A stretch of DNA of 64,000 nucleotides from Mastigamoeba balamuthi (taxonomy: Eukaryota > Evosea > Mastigamoebida > Mastigamoebidae), in NCBI GenBank assembly GCA_902651635.1, contig CACRSC010000010.1, positions 1,221,794 through 1,285,793 on the forward strand, given 5' to 3'. Shown here one piece after another: positions 23,174 through 35,200 of this stretch; the stretch's first letter is position 1, and each line of letters begins with the position of its first letter. The position numbers were made by a program, and so were the translations under genes. The notes beneath the pieces were generated by a model. It did no database searches, was not told the origin of the DNA, and saw nothing but the letters and a program-made list of their open reading frames with translations.

Positions 23174-23441
23174 TGCGTTGCGTCACGATCAGGAAATAGC
23201 CCTTCAATCCAATTGAAGTGAGGCGCTCTTGACCGCCCCAAGGTCAGTAGACCGAGCTAAGAAGTCACCAGGGCACCTACGATTCCCGAGCCGCAATTCC
23301 CCACCCAGAGAGGTTCGCGCACACGCAGAGAGGCGCGGCTCATCGGCCCACAGCTGACGGACCACAATCCAGCCGTTCCCGGACGAAATCAACCGATTAT
23401 CAGCAGCACGACACGATGCGCCAAAGAGGGAACCCGCGAGC

Positions 23442-24258
23442 TCACTTGACCCTGGCGAGCTTCTGAGCCGCGAGCGCAGCGGCAGCGGCCATGGGGGCGG
23501 CCACGAGGGCCAGGGCCGCCTCGAACACGACGCCCGCGGGGACCGCAGCCCGCAGAGCAGCGCAGGCGGAGCTGAACGCCAGCGCGGGGGCCAGCGAGCC
23601 GCGGGGCGACACCCACAGCCAGTACGCCTCGACGAGGCCCACGAGCACTGCAGCGGCCACGCTGGCCACCGCCGCGGCGCCCGTGGCGGCCCCGGAGCAG
23701 ACGAGGACCGCAGCCCTGCAGGCCGCAGCGCAGGCGGCGACCAGGGCGGCCGACGAGACCCGCGAGCCCAGCGCCCCCTGGGCCAGCGGCAGCGCGCACG
23801 AGCGGAACGGCAGCTCCTCGAGGGCCCAGAGCAGCGGGGAGGCCGCCAGGGCCGGGAGGAGCGACGCGGGGGTCAGGGGGCCGGCGGACAGCGACCACGC
23901 GCAGAGGCCGGCCAGCAGCGTGAGGGCCGCAGCGCTCAGGGCCGACAGGACGCTCGGGACTGCCGTGCCGGGCCACGACAGCAGCGGGAGCACGAGGCTG
24001 CGCAGGTCTCTGCCCGAGACGAGCAGCGCTGCTGCCAGGGGGGCTGTGGGGAGCGCCTGTGAGATATTACTGACGGGATTTTCTGCCCTGATGGATATTT
24101 TTGTGACACGGACTGAGAGAGCTCAGGAGGAACAGAGTGTCGGCGGCGGGAGAGGAGGGCGGGAGCGCAGCGCCTATCGCGGCGAAGAGCCAGGCTCCCG
24201 TGATCGAGAACGTCGCGAAGCGCCTCAGAGCGTCCGCCGAGTCCCTCCTAACGGCCAT
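23442..24258 (-). CDS. Small multi-pass membrane protein, family unknown
   Basis: Exon 1 (ATG at 24258, MAVRRDSADALRRFATF) carries one hydrophobic segment. Exon 2 (to 23442) carries about five more Ala/Leu/Val-rich segments and ends in KLARVK. An intron of about 55-60 bp near 24063-24120 joins them; the 5' splice site choice is uncertain. The motif EELPFRS recalls the EExxxR motif of CPBP/CAAX-type intramembrane proteases, but the His residues of the other two motifs are missing, so I do not call it a protease. A sequence AAAATATCTGC lies about 20 bases before the ATG. Function unknown. Confidence 0.55.
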
Positions 24259-24425
24259 CCGGTGGCTCTCGCTGCAGATATTTTCTGTGCTCTGATCAGG
24301 TCGAGATTCTTGCCCCCAGTGCCAACGTCACGCATACGATGCGGCACCCTGGACAGCAATTTCGCCCCACGACTCTGTGCATGAAGCCCCCGATGTGGGA
24401 CGCTCCAGTGTAGTCTGCGCTGCGT

Positions 24426-24517
24426 TTACACAGCCTGCATCTCTGTTGTTGCTGCAGCTGTGCCTGCGGCCGCTGCTGCTGTGTCCGCAGCTGCCTGCGC
24501 TGCCCCTGTGTCAGCCC

Positions 24518-24552
<35 letters not shown>

Positions 24553-25598
24553 TGTGGCTGCAACTGCTGCTCCTGCGGCTGCTGCTGCTGCTGCTGCTGC
24601 TCCAGTGTCTGCTGGACGGCCCTGACGCCGTGCTCGGCGTAGAGCCTGGCCAGCTCGGAGCAGACGTCCTCTGCGTCGGCCCGCTTGACGCCAAAGGCCT
24701 CCCACCAGGGCCGCATCCACCGCTGCCGCTGCAGGTCCTCCCCGCGCACCGCGCACGCGAACAGCACCGCGCCCGCCGCCAGCGCCGCGGGCCCGTGCCT
24801 CGCGGCGGCCTCTGTGAGCATCGCGTCCGAGACGGCGGCCCAGGCGGCGCGCAGCAGCAGCGGCGAGCCCCCCAGCGAGCGCACGTGGTGCAGCAGGCGC
24901 GTGTGCGGCAGGTCCGCGCTCAGGTCGAACGCCAGCACCCGCAGCACGTGCTGCTCGGCGCGCACGACGGCGTCCTTGGCCGCCCAGTACTCGGGGCCCA
25001 CGTACATCACCTCGCCGCGCGACGCGACGTGGCAGACCGTCACAACGTCACGCACCTGCGCAGGGGGGAAGGGGGGAGGGATGGATGGAGGGGCGGGGCA
25101 AGTGTCAGCGTCACGCCCCAATCTCGGAGGGTGGCGTTGGGTTGTTGATGTGACGCATTCTCGTCGCTGCTTTGGGATGCTTTTCTCTGGTTTTCTGCTC
25201 AGTTCTGGTTGTTTTGTTTTGTTCTGTTCTGCTGTTTGTGTGTTTGTTTTGGTCTGATTCGGTAGGCACGAGCCTTGCGAGGGCACTCGTCGGCTTTGGT
25301 GGCGAGGTTGAGGCAGGCTGCTGCGATGGTCTGTTGAGCAGAGAGGCCGGCGTGAGCTGCGGCACCGCGCGCGCGCGGGGTTGGGGGCTTACGTTGTTGT
25401 CGAAGTCGTCGCATGGCGGGCAGAGGCCTGCGTATCTATGGTAGAACGACAGGGCCGTCGACGTTGTTCTCTGCGGTCTAGCGGCTGCGTGAGGGAGGCG
25501 TGCGGACGGGGGGGGGGCTGGAAGTACAGTTTCAGCAGGCGCGCTGCCTTGCGGATGAACAGGCACACCCGGACGCGCTCCTGCGCCGCGGCGCACAT
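24426..25598 (-). CDS. Cyclin Q (FAM58)-like cyclin with polyglutamine tail
   Basis: The ATG at 25598 gives MCAAAQERVRVCLFIRKAAR. Exons then add TTSTALSFYHRYAGLCPP and QQTIAAACLNLATKADECPR, the first cyclin box with its LA.KAxE core, then VRDVVTVCH and EQHVLRVLAFDLSADLPHTR. The second box ends PWWEAFGVKRADAEDVCSEL, close to human cyclin Q (PWWQVF...). In animals this cyclin activates CDK10. The tail (24600-24430) is a run of Gln followed by Ala/Thr. At least three introns fall between 25570 and 25060; the last acceptor is near 25063. It shares a divergent intergenic region of about 300 bp with the Sib-like gene. Confidence 0.75.
24512..24605. repeat. CTG/CAG trinucleotide tract
   Basis: Two long runs of CTG, broken by CTCCTGTGGCTGCAA-type units, encode the Gln-rich tail of the cyclin on the minus strand. 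Likely length-polymorphic. Confidence 0.9.
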
Positions 25599-25900
25599 TT
25601 TTGTCCCGACACCTGCGATTTTATTGTCTAAGCGAGATCTCGCCAAGATCCTCCTCTGGTGATATTCCCTCCGTGATTTTCCCTTTCCTGGCAGTCGCTG
25701 CCATCTCCTCGTTTCCACTCGAGGTGGGCAGCCGAGTAGAAGTGGGGAGGCATCCGATGCTCGGAGCGTTTTCGCGAATTTCCGAAAAGAACTGTCCCTC
25801 AAGGTCTTTTTCTCAGAATAAACACAAGCACTCACACAGCAGTGTTTACACACCAAACACACCCACACCAACACCCCCCTCTTCCGGCGAACCGCGTCCT
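25599..25900. promoter_or_regulatory. Divergent promoter region, cyclin Q-like / Sib-like adhesin
   Basis: About 300 bp between two oppositely directed start codons. It contains GGAATATCAC on the cyclin side (near 25665) and a CA-rich stretch just before the adhesin ATG. No TATA box was recognised. Confidence 0.45.
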
Positions 25901-28900
25901 ATGAACGCACTATTCGCCATCACCGTCCTCTGCTGCGCCGTCCACCTGGTGCACGGTGCGAGGTCCCCTGGCTCTCTGCCCCCGTGTCCTGTTGCTGCAC
26001 CTCAGCTCGTCCTCCTGGGCCAGTTTGCCCTGTTTCGCCCTCTTCTCGGCCCCACACCCTAAGCGCCACTCCCGCCCACGTTGCACCTCTCCAGGAGCCT
26101 GCACCGCACAGAGCGGTTCCGACTGCGTGGCAGACACCAAGTGCGGCTGGTGTCTCAAGCACGGATCCAAGCCGCAGTGCCTCCCGGGCGGTGCGAACAG
26201 CATGCCCTCCACACAGCCCAGCCCTCTCTCCACACTTGGCTATTTTCGCGATATGGTTGCGGGCTGCGTATGTTGACACCCCATTTTCCCGATTCCGTTC
26301 CCAGGCCGCACCGCCCCGGCGGCCTGCAGCGGCGGCGTGTGGCACCACGCGCACAGCCAGGTCTACGAGACCGAGGGCGGGTGGCCGATCGACCCCAAGA
26401 CGTCGTACGTCTACCTGGCGCCCCGCGACAGCCTCGGCGTGCCGCTGAGCGTCTTCAACCCGCGCGACGAGGACCAGCCCCTCGACCTGCTCTTCCTGCA
26501 GGACCTCACCAACTCGATGGAAGACGACGTCGTCACGTTCGCGGCGCTGGCCCCGCGCCTGATCACCCGCGTGCTGGCGCTGCGCAGCGACACGTGGTTC
26601 GGGCTCAACGGGTTCAGGGACAGGCCGGTGTATCACTGTGGAGATCCGGGCGACTACGTGTTCAGGCGGTTCTTCCCGCTGCAGGCCAACTACAGCGGGC
26701 TGCAGAGCAGCGTGGCCCAGATGGTGGCCGGTGGCGGCGAAGATGGTCCCGAGTCGCAGCTGACGGCGATGATCTACAGCGCGTGCCCGCAGAACAAGTT
26801 CGGGCCAATTCAAAAACGGAATTCGGGGAAGCTCGAATAGCTGATAACTCGCTGATCAGGTGGAGGGAGACAAGCTTGAAGCTCTATGTCGTGGCCACAG
26901 ACGCCCCGTTCCACGAGAAGGGAGATTCCTCCGACCGTTGCACATTCAAGGACCGGTTTTTTGAATTTTGCGATTGCCCGTCCGGCTCCCTTCCGATCCA
27001 GTGCACCGACGAGCAACAGGTGGACGGCCAGAATCTCGAGCTGCCCACGAGGTGGCAAGTCAAGAGCGCTCTACTCGGCGCGAATATCTACCCTGTTGTT
27101 GCTGGTATCCAGAGGAAGCATTTGTTACGATTACTCACAAAGCTGCGCCCTTCACGTCACAGCGACCGACGACGCTGTCGGCTTCTACCGCACCCTGTTT
27201 AGCGATATCGGATTCGGCAGCACCACGGCGCTGACGAAGAACAGCAGCAACCTGGTGGACGCCGTCGAGGAGGCCATCCGCTACCTGACCGGCCACATCA
27301 AGATGATCGTGACCGACGACCCCCAGGGCTATACCACCGGCATCAACCCCTACAGCGGCTACAGCAACGTCGTGCCCCTCAAGAAGTACCCCTTCACAGT
27401 CTCGATGAGGTACCCGAGCTCGACTCTCAGGCCCTCCACGATTCCTCACGCCGGTGGTGCTGTGCTCAGGACGGACTCCCAGGTGCAGAGCACGAGCACC
27501 GTCACGCTCTCTGTGCTGGGGCGCGGCACCGCGCGCATCGTGGTGACGGAGAAGCTGCCCGTGCGCGGCTGCGACCACCAGGAGGGCTCGGACAAGGTCG
27601 TCGACCTCTGCGGCGTCTGCGACGGCCACGACGAGTGCCTCGACTGCCACGGCGTCCCCAACGGCCCCGGCCGCCTCGACGCCTGCGGCGTGTGCGACGG
27701 CGACGGCACCGCGTGCCTCGACTGCCGCGGCGTCCCCAACGGCCCGGCCCGCATCGACGTCTGCGGCGTCTGCGGCGGCACCAACGCCTCGTGCGTGGGC
27801 TGCGACGGCCGCCCGTCGGCGCACATTCTGACGTACGACCTCTGCGGCGCCTGCGGCGGCAACAACACGTGCCTCGACTGCTCCAACACGCCGTTCGGCT
27901 CCAAGAAGCTCGACGACTGCGGCGTCTGCGACGGGCGCAACCTCTGCGTCGGCTGCGACGGCGTGGCCGTCAGGGGCGGCGTGCCCAAGCAGGTCGACCA
28001 GTGCGGCGTCTGCGGCGGCGACGGCACGAGCTGCCTGGACTGCAGGCTCGTCGTCAACGGGACCGCGCGTGTCGACGCGTGCGGCGTCTGCGGCGGCGAC
28101 AACTCGACCTGCGTCGGCTGCGACCGCAAGCCCAGGCTGCCCCCGCTCGAGGTCGACATCTGCGGCGAGTGCGGCGGCAACGGCACTGCCTGCATCGGCT
28201 GCGACGGCGTCCCCCACAGCGGCAAGGTTTGCCTGCGTCCACGTCAAATTCGAGAATTGGGTGTATGCCTGCGCTCTGACTGATAGGGGCGCTCAGGTCG
28301 TCGACGGCTGCGGGGTCTGCGGGGGCCACAACGAGTGCGCGGGCTGCGACGGGGTGCCGCTCAGCGGCATGTTCTACGACGTGTGCGGCGCGTGCACGGA
28401 CAAGGCGGACCTGTGGTGCGTCGGCTGCGACGGCAACCCGTACAGCGGCCTCGTCTACGACAACTGCAGCGTCTGCAACGGCACCAACGCCTGCCTGGGC
28501 TGCGACGGCAAGCCCTTCAGCGGCCTGCGCGTCGACGAGTGCGGCGTCTGCGGCGGCGACGGCCTCAGCTGCGTCGGCTGCGACGGCGTGCGCTGGTCCA
28601 ACGCCACCGTCGACTCGTGCGGCGTCTGCGGCGGCAGCGACGAGTGCCGGGGCTGCGACGGCCACGGCGCCTCGTACGACCAGTGCGGCGAGTGCGGCGG
28701 CAAGTCGCGCTGCGTGGGCTGCGACGGCGTGGCCTTCAGCAACAAGAGCTTCGACCAGTGCGGCGTCTGCGGCGGCGCGCACACTTGCCTGGGCTGCGAC
28801 GGCGTCCCCTTCAGCGGCGCCACGTACGACGTCTGCGGTGTCTGCGCGGCGACGTCGGACCTCTCGTGCCTCGGCTGCGACCGCAAGGCGTGGTCGGGCA

Positions 28901-30258
28901 AGGTCTTTGACGCGTGCGGCGTGTGCGACGGCGACAACTCGTCGTGCATCGGCTGCGACGGGCATCCGAACAGCGGGCTGGCCTACGACAGGTGCGGCAG
29001 CTGCGGCGGGCACGACGAGTGCGTGGGCTGCAACGACCTACCCTGGTCGCGCGTCGACCGCTGCGGCGTCTGCAACGGCAACGACGAGTGCATCGGCTGC
29101 GACAACGAGACGGGCCGCCGGGTCGTCGACCGCTGCGGCGTCTGCGGCGGCAACGACGCCTGCGTCGGCTGCGACGGCACCGTCAACGGCCCGCGCACCG
29201 TCGACGACTGCGGCGTCTGCGGCGGCAACAACTCGTGCTTTGGCTGCGACGGCAAGCCCTCGGACCTCGTCTACGACCTCTGCGGCAAGTGCGGCGGCTC
29301 CAACGAGTGCCTGGGCTGCGACGGCCACCCGTGGTCGGGGCTGCGCTTCGACGACTGCTTCGTCTGCGGCGGCAACAACTCGTGCCTGGGCTGCGACAAC
29401 AAGACGTCGGGGCTCACGTTCGACCGCTGCGGCGAGTGCGGCGGCTTCGACGCGTGTGTGGGCTGCGACGGCGTGCCGTGGAGCAACAAGACGCTCGACA
29501 ACTGCAGCGTCTGCGGCGGCAACAACGAGTGCCTCGGCTGCGACGGCAAGGGCCAGTTCGCGCGCTACGACCTCTGCGGTGTCTGCGGCGGCCACGACGA
29601 ATGCCTCGGCTGCGACTTGCGCCCCTACTCGGGCCTCGTGCGCGACATCTGCGGCGAGTGCGGCAAGAACGGCACCTCGTGCACCATCGGCTGCGACGGC
29701 CTGCCGTGGGGCGCCAAGTACGATCGCTGCGGCGAGTGTGGCGGCCAGGACCGCTGCGTGGGCTGCGACGGGACACCGTGGTCGGGCCTGGAGCTCGACC
29801 GCTGTGGCCAGTGCGGCGGCCAGAACCTCTGCGTGGGCTGCGACAACCGCACGTACCTCGACGACGAGGTCAGGCCGGAGCTCGACGAGTGCGGCGTCTG
29901 CGGCGGCAACTCGACGTGCATTGGCTGCGACGGCGTCCCGTTCTCCGGAGCCAGGAAGGACGCCTGCGGCGACTGCGGCGGCAACGTCACTGAGAAGCAC
30001 AAGTGCCCCAAGGACATGACGGCCGTCACGATCGGTGTCACCGCGGCGGGGAGCATCATCGGCGTGACGCTGGTGGCCGTCGCCCTGGGCATCGTCGGGT
30101 TCTTCGCGTTCAAGGCCTGGAGGAACGGCGCCAACTGGTACATCCCCAACGCGCTGCTGCAGGACGAGGCAGAGGCTGTACAGTCCAACCCGACGTACGA
30201 GCGCGACAAGGACGCCGGCTTCCAGATAAACCCGCTGGCAGACGAGGCTCGTGAGTAG
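25901..30258 (+). CDS. Sib-like (integrin beta-type) adhesion receptor with about 30 Cys-rich repeats
   Basis: The ATG at 25901 opens a signal peptide (MNALFAITVLCCAVHLVHG). Exon 2 carries a PSI-like module (DCVADTKCGWCLKHG). The beta-I-like domain follows: metal-site DLTNSMEDD at about 26500, FGLNGFRD, LKLYVVATDAPFHEKGD, and SSNLVDAVEEAIRYL (27250). From 27590 to 30000 come about 30 tandem repeats. One membrane helix (about 30030-30110) contains GSIIG. The short tail has SNPTYERD, an NPxY motif, and ends at 30258. This order matches Dictyostelium SibA-type proteins, which bind substrate outside and talin inside. Introns include about 26205-26304, one before 26862, one near 27100-27160, and 28229-28295. 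Total about 1,200 residues. No other family fits as well. Confidence 0.88.
27590..30000 (+). repeat. Tandem Cys-rich repeats in the adhesin stalk
   Basis: About 30 units of 23-28 residues plus a partial last one. The consensus is DxCGVCGGxxxCxGCDGxPxSG, with four to five Cys per unit. The DNA is highly repetitive, which produces long meaningless antisense frames across the same interval. Confidence 0.95.
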
Positions 30259-31156
30259 TCGTGAGCACACAAGTGTCTTCATTCCCCAGCTCTCTTGCGT
30301 GCGCGCGTTCAGAAACATGCAGCACAGTCAGGCCGCCCTGCGCACGCGTACCAAACCAATGAACCATATAAGCACAGGACACAATTCCTATGCTGCTGTT
30401 TAGACTACCGAGCATACGACAGGAGCTCGCCAAGGAGATGCGACCGTAGGGTGTTAAGTCAATAGCCTACGGTCGCAGCAAAAGTGTCCCACATTCAGTT
30501 GCGGTGCTTTCAGCCAAACACTGTTCGACCTCGTGCTGTGTTCAGTGCGGACCATTGCCACGTGGCGCACGGTTGGAGGCACACCGATCTTAGCGAATGG
30601 GCGAATTTGAAGCCTGTGACTGGGGGTGCTGCTGGGGGGACAGACCGGTGTTCCGTTGTTGAGCACCTCCGAGGAATTCCACAAAAGTCCGTAAGACCCG
30701 ATAGCACTTACGCCCGCCCACCGGAGTGCCGGCAGAGAGATCACATCCGGTGGTGCGCCCCTCTCCCCTGGCGACGAGCGCCGCACTACCTCCTTGCCAG
30801 CGCTCGTTCGCTGGGCAGCACCGAGACCCGCTGGCCCCCACAGGCATCCGATGTGCAGGTTTTATGCAGGCAGCACGCGTGGCGGGGCGATCGCGTGTAA
30901 GTTCGTGAATGCCGAGTGCGAGGCAATTCGTCAGTGTTCTCTTCTGGGGACCAAACGCCGATGCATTCGCGTCGCCCGATCTGCCAGCAATTCACCTCTT
31001 CCACCAGAAACGGAAGCGCGCCGATAGCCGCGGTGGAGACGCGGCGGGAAAAGCAGTGGGCGAACCAACCGCACTCACACACTGTTTTGTTCTCTCAGAA
31101 CCGTCACACTCAGGCCCCGCACACACATACACACACCCCATCTCTTCCCTCCAATC
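30259..31156. other. Intergenic region without a convincing gene
   Basis: About 900 bp. Short open frames exist in several phases but none resembles a known protein or agrees with the exon style of the neighbours. It holds the hairpin at 30439-30477 and, at its right end, CA-rich sequence before the zinc-finger gene. Confidence 0.5.
30439..30477. terminator. Hairpin downstream of the Sib-like gene
   Basis: Perfect 12-bp arms (TGCGACCGTAGG and its complement) around a 15-base loop, 180 bases past the stop codon. The role is unknown; it could be a 3' UTR structure or a processing signal. Confidence 0.5.
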
Positions 31157-31795
31157 ATGCAGCAGCAGCAGCGGAAGCAGGAGGTGGGGCTGCCCCCAGG
31201 CGTGTTCTCCGCGGACACCCTCTGCGTGCCCTCTGAGCCCAATCAGACCGTCGCCGCGCTGGTGGCGGGCATCGAGGCCTCGCTCGCCTCGGGCGGCAGC
31301 AGGCGCGTGCTCGTCTCATGCGCCTTCATCGACGGGTACCTCGTCGGCGACCCCGCGTCCACCGTCCTCGACGCGTGCTGCGCCTGCGAGCTCGTGCTCG
31401 AGTCGGAGCTCGCGAGCAGATCCGCGGCGTCTCCGATCGCGTCGTCGCCTATCGTGGCCTGCGCTGACGGCGGTGGCGGCGGCAGCTGCGGGGGGCTGGC
31501 CGCGAACATCTCGTGCCACAGGTGCCGGTCGAAGAAGTCCATGTGCTTTGTCTGCCCCTCCAACGCCAAGCACAAGTGCGGCAGCTCGCAGCTCGACCCC
31601 GAGATTCCCGTATCCTGATTCCACATTTGCCGGGGAATATCTGGCAGATTCTGCGAGTCGTGCCTGCGCAGGCACTTCGGGCTAGGGGAGCTGTCCAGCG
31701 CCTGCCCCATGTGCACGGGGACCTGCGGGTGTACCAAGTGCCGCAGCAAGACGGAAATCACGTTCTTCGACGACGACTGCGGCAGCAACCAGTGA
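31157..31795 (+). CDS. CDCA7-like protein with 4CXXC (R1-type) zinc finger
   Basis: The ATG at 31157 (MQQQQRKQEVGLPPGVF) leads to an unremarkable N-terminal part, then ISCHRCRSKKSMCFVCPSNA. An intron at 31576-31647 keeps the frame and joins this to FCESCLRRHFGL, SACPMCTGTCGCTKCRSK and a stop at 31795. The spacing of the Cys pairs (CHRC, CFVC, FCESC, CPMC, CGCTKC) fits the zf-4CXXC_R1 domain of CDCA7, a nuclear protein which in animals recruits the HELLS remodeller to keep DNA methylation. Only the zinc finger is recognisable. The protein is short (about 190 residues), so another member of the same finger family is possible. Confidence 0.75.
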
Positions 31796-32277
31796 GCGGA
31801 GCGCGTAAAGCGCACCCGCACCACCCACCCCGCCTCAGGTACGGAAGGAAGAAAAGAGCGGCACCACAGGCCGAACCGGCCAGAAGAGCGCTTCTGGAAG
31901 ATTCCTCCAGTCGTCAAATCCTATTTAGGAAAAGGAGCACACCTGTTTTCCGCGTCGATCTCGCCCGCGCGCTATCTCAGAGTCCCAGGTCTGCATTGAT
32001 GCGGTTTCGTTCCGAATCTGGGGGGGCTCGTTTGTTGCAGGCCTAGTGGGAGTGGCGGCGGCCACTCCGCCTGGCCGATCCCGATTCAAAACGAGCTCCT
32101 CTGCGACGAGGGGGCAGGGCAGTGCACTTGCAGGCCACCGCCCATGCCTCCTCGCCGGGCCGTCGTCCAGATAGAAGCGCGATTCGAATTATTTAGCCGT
32201 ACAATTCAAGAAATGTGAAAACAAAACAAACTTTGGGGGTGTGTGTTGGTTGTCTCGGTCGACCGGGTCCGCGGCGA
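31796..32277. other. Intergenic region upstream of the helicase
   Basis: About 480 bp. No gene or RNA was recognised. It is likely to contain the 3' UTR of the zinc-finger gene and the helicase promoter. Confidence 0.4.
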
Positions 32278-35200
32278 ATGGCATCGGTGGCGGGCTACTT
32301 GCCCGGCCACACGTGGTCCGAGCTCGTCGGCGGGCCCTCGCTCCCCATCGTCGTCGACAGCCTGGCGCTCTGCCGCCTCGCCCGCAGTCCCTCCAACACC
32401 TGCGCCCAGCCCCTGCGCGACCTCTGGGCCGCCGAGCGCCTCCTCCGCTCCCTCTCTGCCCGCGGCCTCACCGTCGTCCTCGCCGACCTCACCCCGCTCC
32501 TGCGCGGCTCGCACTCGCTCTCGCCCCCGCGGGCGCTCTGCCACGACGTCGTCGCCGCACACGTCCGCCGCCTGGGCGGCTGCGCTGCCGTGGAGCCCGT
32601 GCGGTCGCTGGAGCAGTGGCGCTCGCTGCTCGGCGCCCGGGGGCCCGACAGCGTCGTCATGGACCTCGGCGGCACGCGCGGGTGCGGGGCCTACGGCGCC
32701 GCCGTCGCAGAGGCCGCCGCGCGCGCCTCGGGCCTCACGCGCCTGCTGCACGCGGAGCTCGAGGTCTGCGGCGAGCGCGTCTTCGGCGTCAACCCGAGGC
32801 GCTGCTGGGTCTCGTCCGCCCCGAAGCCCTCCGGCGCTGGCCCGCGGTGCCTCCCCCAGGGCGCCCTGGACGCCGTCGCGCGGGCCGTGGCGCGCTCGGT
32901 GCAGTTCCCAGCAGCCCCCGGTGGCTGCGAGCGGCTCGTCGCGAGCGCTGCGGTCGTCGCTGCCGCCGCGTGGGCGAAGCTGCCGGAGGAGGAGGCACGC
33001 GCGCTGGTGCTGGCGCACTGCGTCGCCCTGGCGGTGCCCGTCACGCGCAGGGCGCTCCGCAGCGGGCCCGCGCAGCGCTGGCTGCCGAGCGTCGGCCGGT
33101 GCGTGCAGGCGCTGCAGGCAGCCCTCTCCTCTCTGCTCGCGCAGGAGGACGAGCTGCTGGAGCCCGGGGCGTCTGCGGGCGTGCGGTGGTCGTGGCAGCG
33201 CCTCGGGGACGTCGTCGAGTGCCGGCTGCTCAGCGCGGTGCTCGGGGCACGCGCCAGAGGGGCCGCCTTCGAGAACGCGGCCCCCGCAGAGTTCTTCCCT
33301 CCGCCGTCGCGGTGCGAGTGGAGCGAGTACTGCCAGCAGCTGTGGCGGGTCGCCTGCGCGTGCCGGAGCTCTCTGCGTCTCCCGTGGCCCGCGGGGGCCG
33401 CCCCTCGGGCCGCTGGGATGTGCGCGCCGGCGTCGGCGCCGCAGAGGCTGCTGCCGAGGTTCGACAACAGCTTCATCGCCAAGGCGGCGGAGGGGCTGGA
33501 CCTCCTCCGTGATGCCGGCACAAGCGCAGGGTTGCAGCAGGAGCACGACAGCGCGGTGTTTGTACCGCACCACTACCACTCCAGCACCGCACTCTACGAG
33601 GGTGCGCACCCGCCACCCGCTGGCCAGCTCTTCTCCTGACGAGCTTCATGCTTGGCCAGTGGAGGAGAAGCCGACAAGGAGCAGAGTGACCCTCCGCGTC
33701 CTGAGCTTCACCAGGACCGAGACGCTCGTCCGAATGCAGGACGCCGGCTACTTCGAGGGCGTCCAGCTCAGCGTATCGTACGCGGGATGCCAGACGCCCG
33801 TGATGTCCAAGCCCGTGTGGCCCCCGGTCTGGATAGCACCCCTTTGCCTGTGCGCCCGTCACGTGCTTCCCGCCTCTGACTTTACGCAGCTCTTTTGAGG
33901 GTGAGCAGGCGCCAGGGCATCTCCGGATTAAGCTCATCGGGTACCGCCCCAAACACTGCCTCGCGCACGCGCAGGCCACGGTCAGGGTGCCGCAGCTGCA
34001 ATACAAGGGACCGGTCACTCTCAAGTCCCTGGAAGCAGGCGCTGTTGTTGCCTCGATGTTCGTGCTCGTCAGGGTCAGCTCGCCGCAGCGCGAGCAGCAG
34101 AAGTGGGTAACATTTCTGAACCTCTTTGCCGAATCCCTGTCGCTCCGCCAGCCGTGCATCCGGAACGCCGTCATGGCGCAGTCCGATTGGCGCAACCTGG
34201 AGCTGTTCTCGACCCCCATGCGGTGCTCCTCCGGTTGCAGCATCTGCGAATCGTACCCACGCAGGGCAGCGGCGACGCCACAGAAAGCACCGAAGCCAGG
34301 AGCCAAGGGCTGCCGCCGCAAGGTCGACGTCATACGCGAGAGAATTGCGGCGGACAAGTCGCTGAAGGAGGTGAAGCTGCTGGACGACCACGTCGAGTGG
34401 ACAGCGGAGCTGCCGTGGTCAGAGCGCATCACAGTCCTGTGCGCCAAGAGCGAGCGCTTCGAGTCGGCAGCGGGTCGAGCGCACTGCTGTGCGCAGGTGG
34501 CCTCTCTGTGCCTCGACGAGTGGGCGTCTCTGGTCAACGCGGCCGTCGCGAGCAACGCAGAGCCATCGTCGACGACCCCGCTCGAGTACGCGCTTCGCCT
34601 CGCCGTCGACGCGTTTCGCCTCTACTCTGAGGCACTGTGCTGCGAGGACGCAGTGGCGCTGGTCCGCGGGCTCTGCCACCTGGGGCTACGCGAGATCGCA
34701 CACCAGCTGTGCTGCCAGTACGAGCACGAGAGGCGGTCAGCGGACCCGCAGGCGTGCGACAAGCTCCTCAACGCGCTGCAGAGGGCCAGGCCCCGTACTA
34801 TGAGGATCCGCCACGCGCAGGAGTTCCAGATGGCCTGTATGGGGCCCATCATGCACCGCTGCTATGGTTCGCGCCCGGACCCGCGCCTGGATAGCTTCGC
34901 CCCGGACGATTGGCAGCGGCGGGTCCTTGACGCCATCGACGCGCACCAGAGCGCCCTCGTCGTGGCGGCGACATCGCTGGGGAAGACGGCCGTCTGTTTC
35001 CACACGGTCGAGAAGCTCCTTCAGGACGTCGCTCAGTCGGGGGGAGGAGTGGGCTCCAAAATCGTCGTCTACGTGGCCCCAACCAAGGCCCTCGCCAACC
35101 AAGGTACTGCACTGGAGCTCACCGACCCAATGCCGACTGATAAACGTGCCGGCAGCGGCCGCGGAGTTCTCGTCGAGGAAGTGCGCGCAGAGGAACCCGA

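Noticed and set aside
23442-24258. CPBP/CAAX-type intramembrane protease
   Set aside because: Only EExxxR-like EELPFRS is present; the His motifs of the family are absent.
27135-30318. Very long antisense reading frames across the adhesin repeats
   Set aside because: They are Ala/Val/Asp-rich reverse readings of the Cys repeats with the same period; the plus strand carries clear domains.
30484-30900. 138-codon frame between the adhesin and zinc-finger genes
   Set aside because: No family resemblance, competing frames on both strands, and composition like non-coding DNA.
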